From UBA9926 sp018645765 (GTDB lineage Bacteria > Pseudomonadota > Gammaproteobacteria > Pseudomonadales > Azotimanducaceae): DNA of 64,000 bases. Both the position numbers and the translations under genes were made by a program. Location: assembly GCA_949372755.1 (NCBI GenBank), contig CASIBO010000002.1:62001-126000 (forward strand), written 5' to 3'. The notes below the pieces were generated by a model. The model saw only the letters and a list, made by a program, of their open reading frames with translations, was not told the DNA's origin and did not search any database. Positions 1-8,324 of the stretch are shown piece by piece. Within the stretch, counting starts at the first letter, position 1. Each line of letters begins with the position of its first letter.

Positions 1-758
1 GGGCCAATGCGGCCTGGCAATGCAAAGCCGTGGGGCGTTTTCGCATGATCCACAAAACTCCAATCAACGCCGGCCCCATCCATCTCTGCAAAAAATCGGT
101 CTTTGTGCGCTTGCACTACCAAATGATCCTCAGCCCCGTTCTCGATGAGGATAATGGTTTCGGTATTGTATTCATTAGGAATGGGCTTCAGAGGTGGCCG
201 GACCGCACCAAACCGGGCTGGGCTCGGATCTTCACCCGTTTGGAGTAGGCCATGAAAAGAGACCACAGCGCTCAAATCGAGCCCGCCTCGAACGCCTTCT
301 AAAACCGCCATCCCCCCAAAACAATAACCGATGGCTGCAGGCGATACCGCATCATGCACCCACGCCTCGGCTTTGCCTGCGTTGATCCAAGCGTCTAGTA
401 ATCCCCGAAACAATTCAGGATCATGGTCCAACCAAACCATTGCCTCAAAACATTTTTTTTGAAATGCCTCGATCCCGCGCGGGTCGGTCGGAAACTCGCG
501 CTCATCGCTCGGCACACGATCGCCGTACATATCAATGGCCAGCCCAACGTAACCAAGCCGAGCAAGATATTCCGCCACATCCCGATCAAATTGCTTGAGG
601 CCTTGATAGTTGTGAATAACCAAAACCAGTGGTCGCGGCCCAACCGACGCGCTGGGCGCAACCATGTGACCCTCGAAGTCATGTCCCCGAAACCTGAAAC
701 CAATACTTTGATGCTGCAAGTCCCGCGCTGGCGGCCAAAATTCTGTTGGGTTCGTCAC
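1..758 (-). CDS. Dienelactone hydrolase family protein (3' end cut by window edge)
   Basis: Minus-strand frame open from a GTG at 756-758 to the left edge, about 252 residues, so nearly complete for a family of about 230-250. It shows the alpha/beta hydrolase Cys-Asp-His triad of dienelactone hydrolases: nucleophile Cys in GYCFGG (residue ~146), Asp in GAEDH (~211) and His in PHGF (~243). The N-terminal half carries VLVIHNYQG and the AIDMYGD segment typical of the fold. A GGAGAG ribosome site lies 6 nt before the GTG. The protein should be a soluble hydrolase of cyclic or activated esters. The exact substrate cannot be read, because many DLH homologues act outside chloroaromatic pathways. Longer open frames on the opposite strand here are antisense shadows. 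Confidence 0.85.
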   Translation of the reverse strand, partial: MTNPTEFWPPARDLQHQSIGFRFRGHDFEGHMVAPSASVGPRPLVLVIHNYQGLKQFDRDVAEYLARLGYVGLAIDMYGDRVPSDEREFPTDPRGIEAFQKKCFEAMVWLDHDPELFRGLLDAWINAGKAEAWVHDAVSPAAIGYCFGGMAVLEGVRGGLDLSAVVSFHGLLQTGEDPSPARFGAVRPPLKPIPNEYNTETIILIENGAEDHLVVQAHKDRFFAEMDGAGVDWSFVDHAKTPHGFALPGRIG

Positions 759-997
759 CGTTTTCTCTCCAATTTTGACCTTACTGTAGACAGCTCGAAG
801 ACACCTGGCAAGCTGGCAAAAACTGCAGAGCGGTTCATCTCGGAGCCTAACCTGAGCCCGTTTTTAATTCGGATCGCGGTTTACCGCACAGCGCTCATCA
901 CAGCGTCGCGCGGGATTGATTGCGTCACGCTACTGGGACGTGGATATGCAAGGGGCCCTGGGAAGGCCACGTTTAGATTTGCCTTCGGTCAGGACAG

Positions 998-1019
998 GCG
1001 CTAATTTACCAATTAGCGC
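998..1019. repeat. Perfect inverted repeat (9-bp arms, 4-nt loop)
   Basis: GCGCTAATT, then TACC, then AATTAGCGC, followed by TTT. It lies between the divergently transcribed hydrolase and the oxygenase-like gene at 1055, about 36 nt before that start. Its position suggests an operator or leader hairpin. The T-run is too short for a confident terminator. The rest of 759-1054 shows nothing recognisable. Confidence 0.5.
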
Positions 1020-1054
1020 TTTAGGGACTCTGCGCTCAAGGGAGAAGCAACACC

Positions 1055-1696
1055 ATGATTCAAGTCAGCGAAGAGCGCGTTGAACAACACTTTCCAACCA
1101 CGGTCCTCGTTCGCACTTTCCAGGCCGTGAACGATCTCAATACGGCGCTTCAGCAGCGGTTCGATCAACTGGAACACGACCCTCATGCGGATTACACCAA
1201 CGAAGCACCGCTTTCGGTCAATACCACCCAAGGGGGCTATCAGACCAAACGCGGCTTAAGCGTTTTAGAATTAGACTATCCCGAGATCCGGCAGCTACGA
1301 CAAGAGATTGTTATGCCCTCCATTGAGATTTATCTGGCCGAGGTACTCAACGCTGACCCTTTGTTTACGCCCTTTGAAATTTCCAGCTGGGTCGTATCCT
1401 TGGGTGAAGGCGACTGGCAAGCCCCCCATTTCCATGCAACGGAATACACCTTAATTTCGGGCATTTATTACGTCAACGTACCCGACTGCCCACCGCCCGA
1501 GGGGACTCTGGAATTTATCAACCCCAACCTGAATGCGGTGTCCTTAGGGCAGCAGGATGCCAGCCGGAATCATCAACCCAAAAGCGGCCAAATCATTCTC
1601 TTCCCGCCGTATTACATGCACTACGTGCACCCGATGCGGCGTGCCGAGACAAGACGGGTCGTTGCATTTGATGTTCGGTTAAAACTATCGCCCTAG
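1055..1696 (+). CDS. Putative 2OG-Fe(II) oxygenase family protein
   Basis: A 213-residue soluble protein. Residues ~111-140 contain a WVVSLGEGDWQAPHFHATEY block followed by SGIYYVNVP. Residues ~178-206 contain GQIILFPPYYMHYVHP and a conserved ETRRVVAFDVRL end. This is the layout of the bacterial putative 2OG-Fe(II) oxygenase group (TIGR02466-like): an HxH segment (H125/H127), a distal His (H189 or H192), and an Arg (R200/R201) that would bind 2-oxoglutarate. I infer a jelly-roll dioxygenase; the substrate is unknown. The start is supported by GGGAG about 9 nt upstream. The gene converges on the molybdenum-hydroxylase operon, with only 15 bp between the stops. Confidence 0.65.
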   Translation: MIQVSEERVEQHFPTTVLVRTFQAVNDLNTALQQRFDQLEHDPHADYTNEAPLSVNTTQGGYQTKRGLSVLELDYPEIRQLRQEIVMPSIEIYLAEVLNADPLFTPFEISSWVVSLGEGDWQAPHFHATEYTLISGIYYVNVPDCPPPEGTLEFINPNLNAVSLGQQDASRNHQPKSGQIILFPPYYMHYVHPMRRAETRRVVAFDVRLKLSP

Positions 1697-1711
1697 CCGC
1701 ACAACCCGCCC

Positions 1712-1954
1712 CTAGCCCCCTTGAATTCGCGGTAGCAAAAAGACGTCTGCGTTACTTGGAACGGGTTGGTCCCGGCGATCTCGATAGATCTCGCCATTAA
1801 CCGCAACCGCGACCCCATCATCGAGATGCGCTTGCATCTCGGGATAGCGCAGAACAAGCGATTGCAGCAGCTCGCCAATGGTCGCGCCTGTACACTCCAC
1901 CGAGCGCGCACCACCAGCGGCCTGACTCAAAATACCCGATAGCTGAACCTCCAT
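1712..1954 (-). CDS. MoaD/ThiS-like sulfur carrier protein
   Basis: An 80-residue beta-grasp type protein ending in Gly-Gly, the hallmark of MoaD/ThiS sulfur carriers, whose C-terminus is adenylated and thiocarboxylated. Internal features fit MoaD: a GELLQSLVLRYPEM helix and a VAVNGEI strand-turn. It starts 14 nt after the stop of the molybdenum subunit gene and is the last gene of that minus-strand operon, which suggests co-transcription. MoaD normally sits beside MoaE and other cofactor genes. Here it may be a dedicated carrier that supplies sulfur for this enzyme's pterin cofactor, or an ordinary MoaD paralogue; the sequence cannot separate these. Confidence 0.8.
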   Translation of the reverse strand: MEVQLSGILSQAAGGARSVECTGATIGELLQSLVLRYPEMQAHLDDGVAVAVNGEIYRDRRDQPVPSNADVFLLPRIQGG

Positions 1955-1968
1955 GACGCAGCCTTAGG

Positions 1969-4230
1969 TTACGCCTGGCCATCCTCAATGGCTTTCAGAA
2001 TCCGAGGCGGCGACATCGGCACATGGGTCATTCGAACCCCAACGGCATTTGAAACTGCGTTACCAATTGCAGCCAATGGCGGCACAATCGAGGTCTCTCC
2101 CACACCCCGCACACCATAAGGATGGTTTGGATTTGGGATTTCAAGGATTTGCGTGTCAATAAAGGGCAAATCAGAGCACACCGGAATTCGATAATCTAAG
2201 AATCCGGCGTTTTGCAGCCGACCATCATCGCCATAGATGTACTCTTCGTTCAGCGCCCAACCAATACCTTGCGCTGCACCACCCTGAAATTGTCCTTCAA
2301 CATAATCCGGATGGATGGCTTTACCCGCATCCTGTACGACGGTATACCGCAGTATTTTCGTCGCCCCAGTTTCAGGATCGACCTCAACGTCACACATGTG
2401 ACTGGCAAAGGAGACCCCAGCGCCATCGGCAACCACTTCGTTATGACCCGCAATGGGGCCGCCTGTACGAGGGGACTTCGCCGCAATTTCTTTCAAGGTT
2501 AAGGGCGGCAAATTATTATTTTGCTTGCCCTTGGCCCGCGCTTCGCCGGCGTCCCAAACCACTTGCTCGACCGGGATATCCCAGGTTGCCGCAGCTCGCT
2601 GCTTCAGCACTTCAACCGCATTGCGTGCAGCAAAAATAGTCGCCATACCGGAGGAGAACGTACCCCGACTGCCTTCTGTTGTGTCGTTATGTCCGAGCGA
2701 GTTGGTATCACCAATGGTGACTCGAACCTGCTCGTAGTCAATCCCCAGCTCTTCTGCTGCAATCAATGCTAGCGACGCCCGAGACCCACCAACATCAACC
2801 GTACCCACGGTCAAGTTAACCGAGCCATCGACGCCGATATTAAGATCCGTGCAAGTCTGCCCGCCAAAGTTAAACCAAAATCCGCAAGCTACCCCACGAC
2901 CCTGATTTTTACCCAGCTTTCGTTTCATGTGCGGATGGTTCTTAACCGCATCCAGCGTTGGGCCAATGCCAATGGGGCCATAAACGGGCCCGTAGGAGGC
3001 TTTGGTGCCCTTCTTGGCAGCATTCTTAATGCGAAAATCAACCGCATCCATGCCCAATTCAGCGGCCAACATATCAACCACACTCTCAACCGCAAAGGCC
3101 GCCATGGGCGCAGAGGGCGCGCGATATGCCGCAACCTTTGGCCGGTTTACCAAGACATCGAAACCAACCGACTTCACATTCTTCAGGTCATAGCAGGCAA
3201 AGGAAGTCATCGCGCCAAACATCGCCCACATCCCTGGAAAAGCACCACTTTGGTAACGCAACTCGGCGGTCGCCGCAGTGATCTTACCATTGCGCTTGGC
3301 GCCAATCTTGACATCAACTGACGTCGATGACGTTGGACCCGTCGCTCGAAACACTTCATCACGAGACATCACCAACTTGACCGGGCGGTTCGCTTTTCGC
3401 GATAACTGCAAGGCAACCGGCTCTGTCCAGACGTGGGTCTTACCGCCGAATCCGCCACCAATTTCAGAGGACGTCACCTTCAACTTAGCAACCTCTAATC
3501 CTAGGAGACTGGCGCATACATTTCGGAAGGTAAAATGGCCTTGGGTTGTCACCCACAATTCACCACTACCATCTGGCCCAAGGGTCGCCAAACAGGCATG
3601 AGGCTCAATATAGCCTTGATGGGTTTGCTCCGTTTTAAAGGATTTTTCAATAATGACATCGGCTTGGGCAAAGCCTGCATCGACGTCACCGTGCCCAAAC
3701 TCACTGCGTTGGGCGACATTAGATGCCGTGGTTGGCGCAGGCGTCACGCCTGCCGTGCGAACCCATTCATGAATGATCGGCGCGGAAGGCTTAATCGCTT
3801 CATCCACATCCGTGACATGTGGCAATTGCTTGTAGGTCACTTTAATGAGTTTTAAGGCTTTGTTCGCCGTATCGGCGTCGATTGCGGCGACTGCGGCGAC
3901 TGCGTGGCCGTCATACAGGGCGCGCCCTCTGGCCATACAATTTTCCAAGATATCCATCAGGCCGCGATTACCACCGGTTAGATCCGGGAAGTCCTTACCC
4001 GTCAGGACGGCCTTCACCCCAGGGAGCTTTTCGGCCTTACTCGTGTCAATTTTTGTAATCAGCGCGTGCGCATGCGGCGACCGTAAAACTCGGCCAACCA
4101 ATTGGCCCGCTGCATTGGCGTCCGCGCCATACTTTGCGCGACCGGTAACCTTATCAACCCCATCAGGCCGGTTAACGCGAGTGCCAACTTTAGTGAACCC
4201 TTGATTGGTATAATCTGTTTCGTAAGGCAT
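1969..4230 (-). CDS. Xanthine dehydrogenase/CoxL-family molybdopterin-binding subunit
   Basis: About 753 residues, the usual size of the large subunit of molybdenum hydroxylases. Residues ~20-130 form the aldehyde oxidase/XDH a/b hammerhead domain (GRAKYGAD). The molybdopterin-binding part follows, with GGGFGGK at ~258-264, the active-site loop AAYRAPSAP at ~367-375, and the catalytic Glu in GVGETS near ~712. The loop is not the AYRCSFR of true CO dehydrogenase, so this is a hydroxylase of another small molecule (purine, aldehyde, N-heterocycle or acyl-CoA type). I chose the ATG at 4228-4230 because GGAAGGA lies 9 nt upstream; an in-frame ATG at 4257 has no such site. Third gene of the operon, downstream of the FAD and 2Fe-2S subunits. 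Confidence 0.9.
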   Translation of the reverse strand: MPYETDYTNQGFTKVGTRVNRPDGVDKVTGRAKYGADANAAGQLVGRVLRSPHAHALITKIDTSKAEKLPGVKAVLTGKDFPDLTGGNRGLMDILENCMARGRALYDGHAVAAVAAIDADTANKALKLIKVTYKQLPHVTDVDEAIKPSAPIIHEWVRTAGVTPAPTTASNVAQRSEFGHGDVDAGFAQADVIIEKSFKTEQTHQGYIEPHACLATLGPDGSGELWVTTQGHFTFRNVCASLLGLEVAKLKVTSSEIGGGFGGKTHVWTEPVALQLSRKANRPVKLVMSRDEVFRATGPTSSTSVDVKIGAKRNGKITAATAELRYQSGAFPGMWAMFGAMTSFACYDLKNVKSVGFDVLVNRPKVAAYRAPSAPMAAFAVESVVDMLAAELGMDAVDFRIKNAAKKGTKASYGPVYGPIGIGPTLDAVKNHPHMKRKLGKNQGRGVACGFWFNFGGQTCTDLNIGVDGSVNLTVGTVDVGGSRASLALIAAEELGIDYEQVRVTIGDTNSLGHNDTTEGSRGTFSSGMATIFAARNAVEVLKQRAAATWDIPVEQVVWDAGEARAKGKQNNNLPPLTLKEIAAKSPRTGGPIAGHNEVVADGAGVSFASHMCDVEVDPETGATKILRYTVVQDAGKAIHPDYVEGQFQGGAAQGIGWALNEEYIYGDDGRLQNAGFLDYRIPVCSDLPFIDTQILEIPNPNHPYGVRGVGETSIVPPLAAIGNAVSNAVGVRMTHVPMSPPRILKAIEDGQA

Positions 4231-4386
4231 ATCTTTGATTCCTTCCATTTCTAGCATTTTTGGCGATTTCTGGCTTTACCTGATCAGATCTTGCTCGACC
4301 GTGACCCAACCTCACCTTGATTCTTTCTGATGGCCCCAATGTTCGACAACGCGGTTATCTGGCCAACTCAATCATTTTCCCAAACG

Positions 4387-4878
4387 TTATCGTGCAGCCT
4401 TTTTTCCGCGGCGCATAATTTTCGCAGCCGACTGAACCGCCCGAACAATCTTGTCATACCCGGTACAGCGACAGAGATTACCGGCTAAGGCATAACGAAT
4501 CTCTTCTTCGGTCGGGTTGGGGTTTCGCTCGAGCAGGGATTTTGCAGCCACCAAAAATCCCGGCGTGCAGATACCGCATTGCAGTGCCGCTTTTTCGATA
4601 AATTCTTCCTGCAGTGGGTGCAGCTTGCCACCTTCGCTCAGCCCTTCTACGGTGCCAATTTCGCGGCCTTCGGCTTCCGCGCCGAGCACTAAGCAGGAAC
4701 ACACTAAGCGGCCATCCAGGGTGATCGAACAAGCACCACAGTCACCCGTGCCACAACCTTCTTTAACGCCGGTTAAATTAAGTCGATTCCGTAAGACATC
4801 GAGCAAGGACTCATCTGCCGGACAGACATATTGAACCGCATCGCCATTCACTTTTGCTGAGACTGTTACGCCGTTCAT
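4387..4878 (-). CDS. (2Fe-2S)-binding small subunit of molybdenum hydroxylase
   Basis: A 163-residue protein with both iron-sulfur domains of the CoxS/XdhC-small-subunit type. The plant-ferredoxin-like cluster uses C42, C47 and C50 (CGTGDCGAC) plus C60/C62. The C-terminal helical cluster uses C101 and C104 (CGICTPG) plus C136 and C138 (CRCTGYDKI). It would pass electrons from the molybdenum centre to FAD in the partner subunit. Its ATG overlaps the TGA of the upstream FAD-subunit gene (ATGA), which implies translational coupling. The next gene, the molybdenum subunit, follows after about 156 nt, a longer gap than elsewhere in the operon. Confidence 0.92.
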   Translation of the reverse strand: MNGVTVSAKVNGDAVQYVCPADESLLDVLRNRLNLTGVKEGCGTGDCGACSITLDGRLVCSCLVLGAEAEGREIGTVEGLSEGGKLHPLQEEFIEKAALQCGICTPGFLVAAKSLLERNPNPTEEEIRYALAGNLCRCTGYDKIVRAVQSAAKIMRRGKKAAR

Positions 4879-5735
4879 TTTGATCCTCCTGCTCGTTCAT
4901 AGGCAATGAGTGCGGCACGCCTTGCCATCACACCCGCAACTTTCGTTCGATACGCTATCGTGCCGCGCTTGTCATCGATTGGGTTACACGCGGCCCGACA
5001 CGCAGCAACCATCTTGTCCAGCGCCGCGTCATCCAATTTCGTTCCGATTAATGCCTTCGCGGCTGCCGGCACAATCACCGCCGTTGGCGCAACAGCCCCT
5101 AAAACCACCTTCGCAGACTGAACAATGCCTCGCGACAGGGTCAAATTGATCGCCGCGCTCACAACCGCAATATCCATTTCTGTTCTTGGGGTAAACCGCA
5201 GATACGCATCAGCAGATTTTCCAGAGCGGGCTGGCAGCACAACAGCTTCGATGAATTCATCGCGCGCAAGACTCGTCCGGCCCGGCCCCAACACCACTTT
5301 CTCAACCGCAACCCGGCGCTTGCCTTTTGGCCCAACGACCAAAGCTTTTGCACCCGCGGCGATCAAAGCCGGCACACTGTCCGCTGCCGGTGACGCATTA
5401 CAGAGATTACCGACAACGGTGCAACGCCCTTGGATCTGATCTGAACCAATTAAATTTGCCGCTTCGACAACCCCGGGCCAGAGGCTGCGCAATTTATCCG
5501 ACTCGCTCAACCGAACGGCTGGAACAGCCGCACCAATCTGCACCCCGGCCGCTGCGACTTTAAGCGTTCGCAGACTCTCGATTCGTTTGATATCGACGAC
5601 TAAATCTGGCGCGATAGCCCCCATTTTCATTCGCACTAAAAGGTCCGTGCCGCCGGCAAGTACGTGCGCGACTCCAGACTCTGACGCGAGCAGTGTCGCG
5701 GCGGCTTTCGTAGTTGTTGGCGATTCAAATCTCAT
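4875..5735 (-). CDS. FAD-binding (CoxM-type) subunit of molybdenum hydroxylase
   Basis: A 286-residue FAD_binding_5 protein. The first FAD loop is at ~27-39 (AGGTDLLVRMKMG) and the second near ~106-115 (VVGNLCNASPAAD), followed by the CO-dehydrogenase flavoprotein C-terminal domain. It takes electrons from the 2Fe-2S subunit and hands them to an external acceptor. GAGGAAA precedes the ATG. It is the first gene of a four-gene operon ordered medium, small, large, MoaD-like. No XdhC-type cofactor sulfuration or insertion chaperone gene is present in the operon or elsewhere in the window. Confidence 0.92.
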   Translation of the reverse strand: MRFESPTTTKAAATLLASESGVAHVLAGGTDLLVRMKMGAIAPDLVVDIKRIESLRTLKVAAAGVQIGAAVPAVRLSESDKLRSLWPGVVEAANLIGSDQIQGRCTVVGNLCNASPAADSVPALIAAGAKALVVGPKGKRRVAVEKVVLGPGRTSLARDEFIEAVVLPARSGKSADAYLRFTPRTEMDIAVVSAAINLTLSRGIVQSAKVVLGAVAPTAVIVPAAAKALIGTKLDDAALDKMVAACRAACNPIDDKRGTIAYRTKVAGVMARRAALIAYERAGGSK

Positions 5736-6118
5736 AGGTTTCCTCGTTCATTATTGATCGGTCTACGCGGGCCCATTAGGCTGCCCCTTTTGGCGTTTGG
5801 CCATCAATGCTGATCGGCGCAACGCATGCTCAGGACTCTGACATTGCTGATCCAAGTAATCAACCAGATGGCACTAGACCTGTCTGTATCTAAACTTAGA
5901 CATGCCTGCAAATCAATCATTGCTGACATTAATTTAAGCGGTGTATCGCCGGCCCGGCCCCGCCTAAGGGGTTGCCAAAACCCGCGTCGCCGCAGGTTTC
6001 AGATGACGGCTCCGGCTTTTGACCCGCGCCGCGGCGAGTGGGATGATCTTAAGGCGGCTGGCGATGGATTCAGAGACATCACCCGCGCCAGCCCGCTTAA
6101 TCACAACAAGGAAGCCCG
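5736..6118. other. Divergent intergenic region
   Basis: A 383-bp spacer between the molybdenum hydroxylase operon (leftward) and the carboxylesterase (rightward), so it should contain both promoters. I see no convincing -35/-10 pair. A weak dyad (TGTCT...AGACA, 5881-5902) is the only symmetry noticed. Small open frames here lack ribosome sites and protein-like composition. Confidence 0.5.
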
Positions 6119-7588
6119 ATGAACGAGAACACCGCGACACAACCAGTAGTAGAACTCAAAGATGGCGCCTTAATGGGTCGAATCAAAGACGCGGTTTATC
6201 TATTTTCTGGTATTCCCTACGCGGCGCCACCCGTCGGACCTGCACGCTTTAAAGCCGCCCAGCCCGTGCAGCCCTGGGACGGCATACGGGATGCGACAAA
6301 ATTTGGGCCCGCGGCACCGCAGATCCCATCCGGCGGCATGACCGATCGAGTGCCCGTGCGTTGGAGTGAAGACTGCCTGACACTCAACGTTGCAACGCCG
6401 AGCATTACCGGAGATAAGAAGGCGGTCCTAGTCTGGATTCATGGCGGTGCTTATCGGTCAGGACAAGGCGCGATACCCTGGTACAACGGGTCGAGTTTCG
6501 CAACTCTTGGCAATATCGTCGTTGTCACCATTAATTATCGCTTGGGCGCGCTGGGCTTTACTGACCTATCAAGCTTTGCGGAAGGCTATGAAACATCAGG
6601 CGTGAATGGCTTGCTCGACCAAATCAAGGCGCTGGAATGGGTGCAGAATAATATTGGCGCGTTTGGCGGCGACCCAGAACGTGTCACCATTGCCGGTGAA
6701 TCGGCGGGCGCGTTTTCAGTTACCACGCTGTTAGGCGCCGCTCGGGCAAGGGGCTTATTTCATCGCGCGATTCCTCAGAGCGGCGCGGCCCATCACACCT
6801 TGACCCAAGCCCAGGGACTCCGCGTTGCCGAACTGCTGATGCAAGAGACCCAATCAACCGATGTGCAAGCCCTGATCAACTGCCCCGTTGAGACCCTCTT
6901 AAACGCGCAGAACACCGCCTCGGCCCGCTACCACACAGAGTACCATTCCCCAGGGGTACAAGCTTTCTACCCGGTTTCCGGCAATGAAATCATTCCAACA
7001 ACGTTACTCGAGGCGATCGAAGCCGGCGTGGGGCGTGATATTCCGGTCTTAATTGGGACCAATCAGGACGAGTCCAGTCTCTTTATGCTGGGATCGTCAG
7101 AGGACAGCACGGCCGAAACCCAAAGCAAGGCTTATGGCAGCAGTGACTTGCACGAACACTATGCGCGCCTCTTTCCGAGCTTTAGCCCCAGAGACATTGC
7201 CGTTCGGATGGCAACCGATTTTTCATTCAAGCTGCCCGCCGTGCGACTGGCCGAACTGCGCGCAGAAACGGGCTCTGAAACCTATGTCTATCAATTTAAC
7301 TGGGCCTCGAGAATTCCAGGGCTCGGCGCAACTCACGCCCTTGAGATTCCCTTTGTCTTTAATATGCTGCACGCGCCAGGCGTTACAGCCTTTATCGGGC
7401 CAGGCGCGCTACCCCAAGGTCTCGCCAGTCACATGCACGACATTTGGATCCACTTCATTAATGGGCAAGCACCGGAATGGCCAAGCTATCAGCGCGCTGA
7501 TCGCTCAGTCATGCACTTTGATGAGGCCTCGCACTTGGAAAACAACGATTACGAGGACGTGATTGGTCTTTGGGCGGACCTACGCTAA
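6119..7588 (+). CDS. Type-B carboxylesterase (para-nitrobenzyl esterase-like)
   Basis: A 489-residue cytoplasmic alpha/beta hydrolase of the carboxylesterase/cholinesterase family. The oxyanion strand VLVWIHGGAY is at ~103-112, the nucleophile elbow GESAGAFS at ~193-200 (Ser195), the acid Glu probably in TNQDESSLF (~317) and the catalytic His in GATHALEIPF (~405). EDCLTLNV at ~84-91 is the family signature. The length fits bacterial PnbA-type enzymes and no signal peptide is seen. It hydrolyses carboxyl esters of unknown identity. AAGGAAG lies about 5 nt before the ATG. It stands alone on the plus strand, facing the converging oxidoreductase gene at 7609. Confidence 0.9.
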   Translation: MNENTATQPVVELKDGALMGRIKDAVYLFSGIPYAAPPVGPARFKAAQPVQPWDGIRDATKFGPAAPQIPSGGMTDRVPVRWSEDCLTLNVATPSITGDKKAVLVWIHGGAYRSGQGAIPWYNGSSFATLGNIVVVTINYRLGALGFTDLSSFAEGYETSGVNGLLDQIKALEWVQNNIGAFGGDPERVTIAGESAGAFSVTTLLGAARARGLFHRAIPQSGAAHHTLTQAQGLRVAELLMQETQSTDVQALINCPVETLLNAQNTASARYHTEYHSPGVQAFYPVSGNEIIPTTLLEAIEAGVGRDIPVLIGTNQDESSLFMLGSSEDSTAETQSKAYGSSDLHEHYARLFPSFSPRDIAVRMATDFSFKLPAVRLAELRAETGSETYVYQFNWASRIPGLGATHALEIPFVFNMLHAPGVTAFIGPGALPQGLASHMHDIWIHFINGQAPEWPSYQRADRSVMHFDEASHLENNDYEDVIGLWADLR

Positions 7589-7608
7589 CCCATCCGCTGC
7601 GCCCGCGT

Positions 7609-8073
7609 TTAATTTGCGACTGAAGAGGCCGCCTTTGCAAGCCCGAACCTCAGAACAACGTGCCGGGTTGCGGCGACGGTCAGATCGGCCGCATTCGGCT
7701 CGAGCTTAAAGTTCAGGCGGACGCCGGCAAAAAACGCATCGATTGGGTTGTGTGCGATCAGCATCCGCATCTGCGCCTCAATGTTTGCAGCATCGTTGGC
7801 AACCACCTGGACCGGTGCCAACTGCCGCTGCCCTTTGTAAATCAGCGTGGCCGATGAGCAATCTAGCAAGTTGCGCCACCAAAGATTTTCACGCAGGGTC
7901 AAGCAAATGAGATCATCGGATTGCTTGGCATAGCTGACCGGAATTCGAAAGATGCGCCCCGACCGGCGACCCGTAATCTCCAGTAACATCAGCTGAAAAC
8001 TGATCAACCCATGCAACCGAGATTGCAGCAGCCAAGCGACGAACGGATTGATCATCCTGAAAAAAAACTTCAC
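7609..8073 (-). CDS. Nitroreductase-type deazaflavin (F420/FMN)-dependent oxidoreductase
   Basis: A 154-residue split-barrel protein of the DUF385/Ddn family. Residues ~30-48 carry the family signature LLEITGRRSGRIFRIPVSYA, and a WWRNLL block at ~65-70 matches the usual WxxNL. Members bind F420 or flavins and reduce diverse substrates. In proteobacteria the cofactor is often uncertain, and no F420 biosynthesis gene is in the window. The start is a GTG with only a weak ribosome site; an ATG at residue 7 is possible. The preceding gap 8074-8324 shows no clear signal. Confidence 0.75.
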   Translation of the reverse strand: MKFFFRMINPFVAWLLQSRLHGLISFQLMLLEITGRRSGRIFRIPVSYAKQSDDLICLTLRENLWWRNLLDCSSATLIYKGQRQLAPVQVVANDAANIEAQMRMLIAHNPIDAFFAGVRLNFKLEPNAADLTVAATRHVVLRFGLAKAASSVAN

Positions 8074-8324
8074 GGCCAGCCCTTTTTTGGAGAATTATTG
8101 GATTAAATGCCGCGCGCCTTATCGGCGCACGCCTAGAGTAACAGCGTATACGGCGCAGACGCCTGATGAGATGTCTTAGGTCAAGACCCGTCTCACTCAA
8201 AGGCGTAAGGCCATTCAACATCCCGCATCGGTCCCAAGGGGCGCGAAAGCCTATGCCCGGCGCAACGCTCGCGCGTTTTGGGAAACCGAAAATGTCCGGA
8301 TTCCCGCCAACCCCTTGAGCTGCT

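Noticed and set aside
423..1004. Plus-strand gene of about 190 residues
   Set aside because: It is antisense to the dienelactone hydrolase, has no family similarity and shows shadow-type composition.
1969..5735. Aerobic CO dehydrogenase (CoxMSL)
   Set aside because: The subunit set matches, but the large subunit has AYRAPSAP instead of the AYRCSFR loop of form I CO dehydrogenase.
5881..5902. TGTCT...AGACA dyad as an operator
   Set aside because: Arms are only 5 bp with an 12-nt centre; expected by chance in a 383-bp spacer.
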